Source: JANYCO01 sp031416415
Lineage (GTDB): Bacteria; Bacteroidota; Bacteroidia; Cytophagales; Cytophagaceae
Length of the DNA stretch: 64,000 bases
Assembly (NCBI GenBank): GCA_031416415.1
Contig: JANOTP010000071.1
Location: 1-64,000, forward strand
Direction of reading: 5' to 3'
Positions 59,444 to 64,000 of the stretch are shown here, one piece after another. The position numbers were made by a program, and so were the translations under genes. The notes below the pieces were generated by a model. That model was not told the DNA's origin and did no database searches. It was given only the letters and a program-made list of their open reading frames with translations. Every line of letters starts with the position of its first letter. The first letter of the stretch is position 1.

Positions 59444-59949
59444 GAGAGCTTAAAGTTAAGAGTTTAAAGTTTAAAGTAAAAGTGCTTTTTTGTCTGCATT
59501 AGGCTCTTACTTTCCTGATTAAAACAATCAACATTGCTTTGATAGTATTGAATTGAGTAGTTAATGTGTTGAATTCAGCTTCTGTAATATAATTTAAGTC
59601 TTTTGACAATAAGATATAATACTCTGATTCATGCAAGGACCCAAGAGCAATTTGAAAGAAATGGGCAGTGTCGTTTTTTTGTATTACGTCCACATCCTTC
59701 ATCTATATTGGCGGGGATAGAAACCAATGATCTTCTAAATTGACTAGTAAGTCCAAATTTTTCATCATCAGGAAAAGTTTTAGTGATTAGGTATAGCCTT
59801 ACTACTAATTTATGAGCTTCCGCTCAAACGGTAAGTTTTTTGTAATCTTGCATAAAAGTAAAAAGTTAAAAGTTTAAGGTTTAAAGTTAAGGATAATATT
59901 CATATTTTAAACCTTCAACTTTGAACCTTTAACTTTAAACATTAAACAA
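59444..59949 (-). mobile_element. IVS-like element remnant between argF' and argB
   Basis: AT-rich flanks of the decayed four-helix-bundle gene are inverted relatives: TTAAAGTTAAGAGTTTAAAG near 59457-59476, and on the other strand TTTAAAGTTAAAGGTTCAAA within 59910-59935. As in the GxxExxY elements, the ORF plus its inverted flanks fills the whole interval between two arg genes. The repeat match is imperfect because the sequence is low-complexity. Confidence 0.5.
59499..59853 (-). pseudogene. Four-helix-bundle (23S rRNA IVS-type) protein, decayed
   Basis: Read from ATG 59853, the frame gives MQDYKKLTV, a TGA at 59826-59824 where the family has Trp, then AEAHKLVVRLYLITKTFPDD and LTSQFRRSLVSIPANIDEG, the conserved N-terminal half. 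It then shifts frame at the 7-A run (T at 59674-59680 on the plus strand) into HFFQIALGSLHESEYYILLS and on to the stop at 59499. So the gene has a nonsense and a frameshift mutation. The intact family is about 120 residues, homologous to the S23 protein encoded in 23S rRNA intervening sequences. Only the 67-residue C-terminal piece remains open. Confidence 0.8.
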
Positions 59950-60900
59950 CTAAAAATTCGACTCTAATATCTTCTTCAACACCGCTTGCGCACTCCACAA
60001 ACGATTAGAGGCTTCCTGCACTACAAGTGAATTTGGTCCATCCAGTATTTCATCTGCTAACTCAATGCCACGGCGAACAGGAAGGCAGTGCATCACCTTT
60101 CCATTGTTAGTATTTTTTAATTTATCAGTAGTCATCATCCAATTGCTATCCATGGACAAAACCTTTCCATAGTCTTCGTAGGACGACCAGTTTTTAACAT
60201 AAATATAATCTGCTCCTTCTAATGCTTTTTCTTGATTGTGTTCGATTTTAGCGTTGCCACTAAATTCTTTTGCTAGATCATATCCTTTTGGATGTGTGAT
60301 AGTAAAGTTAACATCGTATACGTTCATCCATTCTGCAAATGAATTGGGTACAGCCTGTGGTAAAGCCTTAATGTGAGGAGCCCACGTAAGAACAACTTTT
60401 GGACGCGCTACTTTTTTTGTTTCTTCAATTGTTAAAACATCTGCAAAAGATTGCAACGGATGAAGCATGGAGCTTTCTAAGCTTACAATTGGTACGCCAG
60501 AATATTTAATGAATTTTTTGAAAAAGTCTCCTGAGTAATCATCGTCTCGGTCTATTAATTTTGGAAAAGAACGCACGCCAATTATATCGCAGTATTGACC
60601 CATCACTGCAGCAGCTTCTTTAATGTGCTCAACAGTATTTTGATTCATTACAATACCGTCTTCTGTTTCGAGTGCCCAACCTTCTTTGTCCATGTTCATG
60701 ATCATGACATTCATTCCCAAATTCTGAGCAGCTTTTTGAGTGCTTAGTCGGGTACGAAGACTTGGGTTTAGAAATATTAGTCCAAGCGTTTTGTTAACAC
60801 CAAGAGTTTTATGTGCGTAAGGATTTCTTTTGATTTCTAGCGCTTCTTTGATAAAGCTGTTTAGATCTAATACGTCTTTTACTGTGGTGAAATTTCTCAT
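59950..60900 (-). CDS. argF': N-succinyl/N-acetylornithine carbamoyltransferase (ArgF')
   Basis: This 316-residue transcarbamylase has the variant carbamoyl-phosphate loop FLNPSLRTRLSTQKAA (ordinary OTC has STRTR), VVSLESSMLHPLQSFAD, WAPHIKALPQAVPNSFAEW and HCLPVRRGIELADEI. These match the N-acylornithine group from Xanthomonas and Bacteroides. The position that decides between acetyl and succinyl substrate (Glu92 in Xanthomonas, Pro90 in Bacteroides fragilis) appears to be Val90 here (TVEHIKEA). Published work found that replacing Glu92 by Val gave succinyl specificity, so N-succinylornithine is the likelier substrate. Upstream lies GxxExxY element 2. Confidence 0.93.
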   Translation of the reverse strand: MRNFTTVKDVLDLNSFIKEALEIKRNPYAHKTLGVNKTLGLIFLNPSLRTRLSTQKAAQNLGMNVMIMNMDKEGWALETEDGIVMNQNTVEHIKEAAAVMGQYCDIIGVRSFPKLIDRDDDYSGDFFKKFIKYSGVPIVSLESSMLHPLQSFADVLTIEETKKVARPKVVLTWAPHIKALPQAVPNSFAEWMNVYDVNFTITHPKGYDLAKEFSGNAKIEHNQEKALEGADYIYVKNWSSYEDYGKVLSMDSNWMMTTDKLKNTNNGKVMHCLPVRRGIELADEILDGPNSLVVQEASNRLWSAQAVLKKILESNF

Positions 60901-60901
60901 C

Positions 60902-61524
60902 TTGATCAGGATTTACAGAATTTAAGGATTTTCAGAATTTTAAAACAAAATTGAAATATGGCCTAATGTTATTTTTTTATTGAATTAATTGAGCTGTGTT
61001 TGATTATTAGCTTTGAATCTAGGATTAAATACTAATTTGTGTTGGAGACTAACACTTCCAAAATTTATCAATAGTCCCTTTTCAAAATTGTACGCTATAA
61101 CATAATTTTTGGCTTGTGCCAAATGAACATCTTCAAGATTGATAACGGCTTTCAATTCAATTATTAATTTATCTTCTGCTACAAAGTCTGCACGACGTGT
61201 GCCAACATCAATGCCATTGTAATAAATGACGTGCTCTTTTTCTCTTTGGAAACCAATATTTGCATTTTCTAATTCAATTGCCAAGCATCTTTGATAGATG
61301 ACTTCCTGAAAACCATTGCCTAATGAATTATGAACCTTCATAGCACAGCCTATGATTTTATATGTTAGTTCGTCGTTAATCATTTTTTTATCAGGATTTG
61401 CAGGATTTTAGGATTTGCAGAATTATTGAGTTTAGTTATTGTAAATGAAATGTTTATTAATTTTATTTTTTATTTTTTATTTTTTTAATTCTGTAAATTC
61501 TAAAATCCTGCAAATCCTGATCAA
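60902..61524 (-). mobile_element. GxxExxY element 2: gene between 38-bp terminal inverted repeats
   Basis: The arms at 60902-60939 and 61487-61524 are inverted copies of one another with only a few differences (TTGATCAGGATTT core). A further, direct copy lies at 61388-61423. The element fills the whole argD/argF' interval: it begins 2 nt upstream of the argF' start codon and ends 6 nt before the argD stop. The RNA of this stretch could form a long stem. Confidence 0.75.
60985..61383 (-). CDS. GxxExxY protein (PD-(D/E)XK nuclease-like), second copy
   Basis: This 132-residue protein is a clear paralogue of the one at 56707-57093: YKIIGCAMKVHNSLGNGFQE, complete GxxExxY as GFQEVIY, and RRADFVAEDKLIIELKAV with the Asp and Glu-x-Lys of a PD-(D/E)XK core, then YNFEKGLLINFG. 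It is intact. It lies inside a 623-bp element with near-perfect terminal inverted repeats. Confidence 0.92.
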   Translation of the reverse strand: MINDELTYKIIGCAMKVHNSLGNGFQEVIYQRCLAIELENANIGFQREKEHVIYYNGIDVGTRRADFVAEDKLIIELKAVINLEDVHLAQAKNYVIAYNFEKGLLINFGSVSLQHKLVFNPRFKANNQTQLN

Positions 61525-61530
61525 GACAAT

Positions 61531-62679
61531 TTACTTAACCAGCATCTTACTCATTACGTCCTTAAAGGCATTCAAGAAGAATTCTGCTTCTTGTTTTTGT
61601 AAGTTCAACGCAGATAATAAACGCATTGTATTTTTGTCTGAAGAAGATCCAGTAAATATTTTGTGATCGAAGATTAAGCTGTTACGCACATCACCACAAG
61701 GAAATTCTAATTCTATTCCTATCATCAGGCCACGTCCACGTACTTCTTTTACACCAGCTATTTTTTTCAGTTCACCTATTAGATAGTTTCCAACATACGT
61801 AGAGTTTTCCATTAGCTTCTCTTCCTTCATTACTTCTAGCACAGCGAGTGCTGCAACGCATGCAAGATGGTTACCACCAAACGTAGTACCTAACATGCCA
61901 TGTTTAGGTTTTAAATGAGGAGCGATAGAAATTCCTCCGATAGGAAATCCATTGCCCATTCCTTTTGCCATTGTGTAGATGTCTGCATTTACACCAGCAA
62001 AATCGTGAGAATAAAATTTGCCACTGCGACCATAACCACATTGAACGGAATCCGCTATGTATACAGCGTTGTATTGATCACAAAGAGAACGTATTTTTTT
62101 AAGGAAAGAATCGGATGCTACATAAATACCACCAACACCTTGTATGCCTTCTACAATCACAGAAGAAATTTCATTTCCTTGAGTTTTGAAAGCCTCTTCT
62201 AGTGCCTGTTCATCGTTGAATGGAAGGAATATAACATTATCTGTTTGGTTGATAGGAGCAATAATGGATGGATTGTCAGTAGCCGCTACGGCTAAGGATG
62301 TTCTGCCGTGAAAACCTTTTTTGAAAGCGATTACTTTTTTCTTTCCATTATGAAAGGATGCTAGCTTCAGAGCATTTTCATTTGCTTCTGCTCCAGAATT
62401 GCAAAGGAAAAGTTGGTAATCTGTTTTACCCGAAACCTCACCTAATAAGGTGGCTAATTCTTCTTGTAAAGAAATGATTACATAGTTTGAATAAAAAGCA
62501 ATTTTATTTAACTGGTCCGTAATTCTTTTTACATAATGAGGATGTGTATGTCCAATCGATATTACCGCGTGTCCTCCATATAGATCAAGGTATTTGATTC
62601 CATTTTTATCCCAAAGATAAGATCCTTGAGCTTTTACGGGTTCAACATTTATTAAAGGGTATACATCGAATAGTTTCAT
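61531..62679 (-). CDS. argD: Acetylornithine aminotransferase (acyl-ornithine type)
   Basis: ArgD is a PLP enzyme converting N-acylglutamate semialdehyde and glutamate to N-acylornithine. The 382-residue class III aminotransferase has YLDLYGGHAVISIGHTHP, LCNSGAEANENALKLA, GFHGRTSLAVAATDNP, and the PLP-lysine segment IYTMAKGMGNGFPIGG, then LGTTFGGNHLACVAALAV. It is the second gene of the operon visible here, after argC. Confidence 0.96.
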   Translation of the reverse strand: MKLFDVYPLINVEPVKAQGSYLWDKNGIKYLDLYGGHAVISIGHTHPHYVKRITDQLNKIAFYSNYVIISLQEELATLLGEVSGKTDYQLFLCNSGAEANENALKLASFHNGKKKVIAFKKGFHGRTSLAVAATDNPSIIAPINQTDNVIFLPFNDEQALEEAFKTQGNEISSVIVEGIQGVGGIYVASDSFLKKIRSLCDQYNAVYIADSVQCGYGRSGKFYSHDFAGVNADIYTMAKGMGNGFPIGGISIAPHLKPKHGMLGTTFGGNHLACVAALAVLEVMKEEKLMENSTYVGNYLIGELKKIAGVKEVRGRGLMIGIELEFPCGDVRNSLIFDHKIFTGSSSDKNTMRLLSALNLQKQEAEFFLNAFKDVMSKMLVK

Positions 62680-62760
62680 GTTTTTAAAGTTTAAGGTTTC
62701 ATGTTGAATGTTTAAAGTTTATAAATTCTGTTAAACATTCAATCGCATTGGAATTATTGC
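62680..62760 (-). repeat. Inverted-repeat remnant between argC and argD
   Basis: TTGAATGTTTAA and its exact complement TTAAACATTCAA (about 62704-62742) enclose a 15-nt loop, next to TTTAAAGTTTAAGG-type sequence like the flanks of the four-helix-bundle gene. No gene lies inside; it may be an empty relic of such an element or a simple hairpin. Confidence 0.5.
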
Positions 62761-63760
62761 TTAGAATGAAGCTGCTTTCAGTCTAAGCCCTGTTGTTTCT
62801 TCTAAACCAAACATTAGGTTCATGTTTTGAACTGCTTGTCCTGACGCACCTTTTAGAAGATTATCGTTCATGCTTACGATAAGTAATTTGTTATCGTGTT
62901 TTTCTAAATATATAATTGTGTTATTAGTATTTAACCTGTTTTAAATCAGGATTTACTTTTGAGACATGAGTGAAAGGATGGTTTGCGTAATACTCTTCGT
63001 AAATTTCATAAGCCTCCTCTATAGTGCCATCGTAGTTGGTGTATAGTGTTGCGTAAATACCCCGAGTGAAATCGCCACGGAATGGAATAAAGTTGAGGGC
63101 TTTGTCTAACGAAGGTTGAAGTTGTCTTAGACTTTGGGTGATTTCTTTTAGGTGTTGGTGTGTAAAGGCTTTGTAGATAGAGAAGTTATTATTTCTCCAG
63201 CTAAAATGTGATGTTGACGAAAGACTTTGTCCTGCTCCAGTAGAACCAGTGATTCCTGAGATGTGTACTTCGTCTTTTATTAAACCTTTTGCAGCAAGAG
63301 GGTATAAGCCCAATTGAATGCAGGTTGCAAAACAACCAGGGTTGGCAATGTATTTTGCAGTTTTTATTTTTTCTTTTTGTAATTCTGCAAGACCGTAAAC
63401 GAAGTCCTGAGTATTGAGTATTGAGTTATAAGTCTTATTCTTTTCGATTAATCGGAAATCCTGGCTTAGATCTATTATTTTAAATTTGGAATCTTTAAAA
63501 TAATCTGTGTTGCTATCAATGAATTTAACAGCATCGCCATGACCAACACACATGAATAAAACGTCAATATCTTTGGAAAGGCTATCTGTGAATTTAAGGA
63601 CTGTAACGCCAAATAAATCGGTGTGAACTTGAGAAACAGGATTGCCTGCATTACTATTGCTATGAGCAAAAATAATATTCGTTTCAGGATGGAATACTAA
63701 TAATCGAATCAGTTCTCCTCCTGTATATCCTGCACTGCCTATTATGCCTACCTTTATCAT
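62761..63760 (-). pseudogene. argC: N-acetyl-gamma-glutamyl-phosphate reductase with a one-base frameshift
   Basis: ArgC reduces N-acylglutamyl phosphate to the semialdehyde. From ATG 63760 the frame shows IGSAGYTGGELIRLL (NADP fold), the catalytic Cys in ANPGCFATCIQLGLYPL, and GITGSTGAGQSLSS, but stops at 62924 after 278 codons (NPDLKQVKY). The missing family C-terminus lies in the next frame: NTNNTIIYLEKHDNKLLIV, SMNDNLLKGASGQAVQNMN and GLRLKAASF, ending at TAA 62763-62761. Removing one A from AAA at 62930-62932 restores a 332-residue protein of normal length. It is either a real mutation, a sequencing error or, less likely, programmed frameshifting. Confidence 0.88.
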
Positions 63761-63766
63761 AAATGT

Positions 63767-64000
63767 TTATCTTAAATCTTCTACCATGCCACTTTCTATT
63801 TCTTTTTTGATATTATCTATTAAGTATTCGAATGTAACATTAGGTTCTGATTTTAAATAAAAGCTACAAAATGTTTTTCCCTTACTAGTATCAAAAATCA
63901 GAAACACAACGTCAGAATCAGAAATTTTGCTTTTTGTTTTTCCGAAGTGACCGCTTTTGCTTTTGTTAATAATTTTTATGCATTCATATTTTTCCTTTAA
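63767..64000 (-). CDS. Unknown protein, N-terminal part outside window
   Basis: The C-terminal 77 residues of a minus-strand frame are visible (KSKSGHFGKTKSKISDSDVV ... IKKEIESGMVEDLR), with the stop 6 nt upstream of argC. The frame is open to the window edge. It is lysine/serine-rich and not recognised. Its close spacing suggests it belongs to the arg transcript, where argG often precedes argC, but it is not argG. Confidence 0.6.
   Translation of the reverse strand, partial: LKEKYECIKIINKSKSGHFGKTKSKISDSDVVFLIFDTSKGKTFCSFYLKSEPNVTFEYLIDNIKKEIESGMVEDLR

Noticed and set aside
17003..59826. Reassignment of TGA to tryptophan, suggested by two in-frame TGA codons (17003-17005 and 59824-59826)
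   Set aside because: TGA ends normal genes here (chitinase 1 at 11124-11126, the HNH-GHKL gene at 17534-17536), and the second case also has a frameshift, so decay is the simpler explanation.

Overview
The window looks like chromosome of a low-GC member of the Bacteroidota, probably a gliding Cytophagales-type bacterium. The evidence is three secreted proteins with type IX secretion (T9SS) C-terminal sorting domains, PD40/OmpA (PorE-like) proteins, a TonB-dependent receptor paired with a DUF4249 protein, WG-repeat and TPR-CHAT proteins, an ArgF' carbamoyltransferase of the N-succinyl/N-acetylornithine type, TAnnTTTG-type promoters, and no obvious Shine-Dalgarno use. No rRNA, tRNA or CRISPR array was seen.

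Layout. 1-8 kb is core: the end of a PD40 protein, an EamA transporter, ahcY, birA, rsfS-ftsH and lpxH. 8.5-14 kb holds two tandem GH18 chitinases with T9SS sorting domains. 14.1-19.2 kb is an accessory island: a REP-associated tyrosine transposase between mirrored REP units, then an integron-like array of minus-strand single-gene cassettes (lipoprotein, rifampin ADP-ribosyltransferase Arr, a nonsense-mutated gene, an HNH-GHKL protein) separated by four attC-like sites of about 134-137 bp, then a 42-bp tandem hairpin repeat. 19.3-25.6 kb: a class A PBP, an MDR oxidoreductase, a secreted beta-helix protein and a DUF2306 pair. 25.7-32.2 kb: a TPP-riboswitch-controlled thiamine operon (thiS-thiC-tenI-like-thiD-thiE-thiG-thiH). 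32.2-40 kb: WG-repeat protein, ruvX, ctpA, a DegT-type aminotransferase, and a 7TM sensor fused to a transposase-type zinc ribbon. 40-49.3 kb: envelope and signalling genes (CHAT-TPR, TonB receptor, DUF4249, kinase-like, DivIC). 49.4-55.3 kb: fatty-acid hydroxylase, a second class A PBP, a lipoprotein and a PorE-like protein. 55.3-64 kb: an arginine operon on the minus strand (argC-argD-argF'-argB-argE-argH).

Main points of interest. (1) In the integron-like array the two ends of each cassette match each other, including one cassette-specific base difference, as expected if each cassette once closed into a circle; no integrase lies in the window. (2) The arg operon carries small IR-ORF-IR elements: two GxxExxY (PD-(D/E)XK-like) genes, each with terminal inverted repeats, exactly fill the gaps argE/argH and argD/argF', and a decayed four-helix-bundle (23S rRNA IVS-type) gene with AT-rich inverted flanks lies between argF' and argB. 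(3) argC carries an apparent one-base frameshift. (4) A 7TM receptor ends in an IS1595-like zinc ribbon and helical domain.

All family assignments are from reading the proteins; no search or folding program was run.
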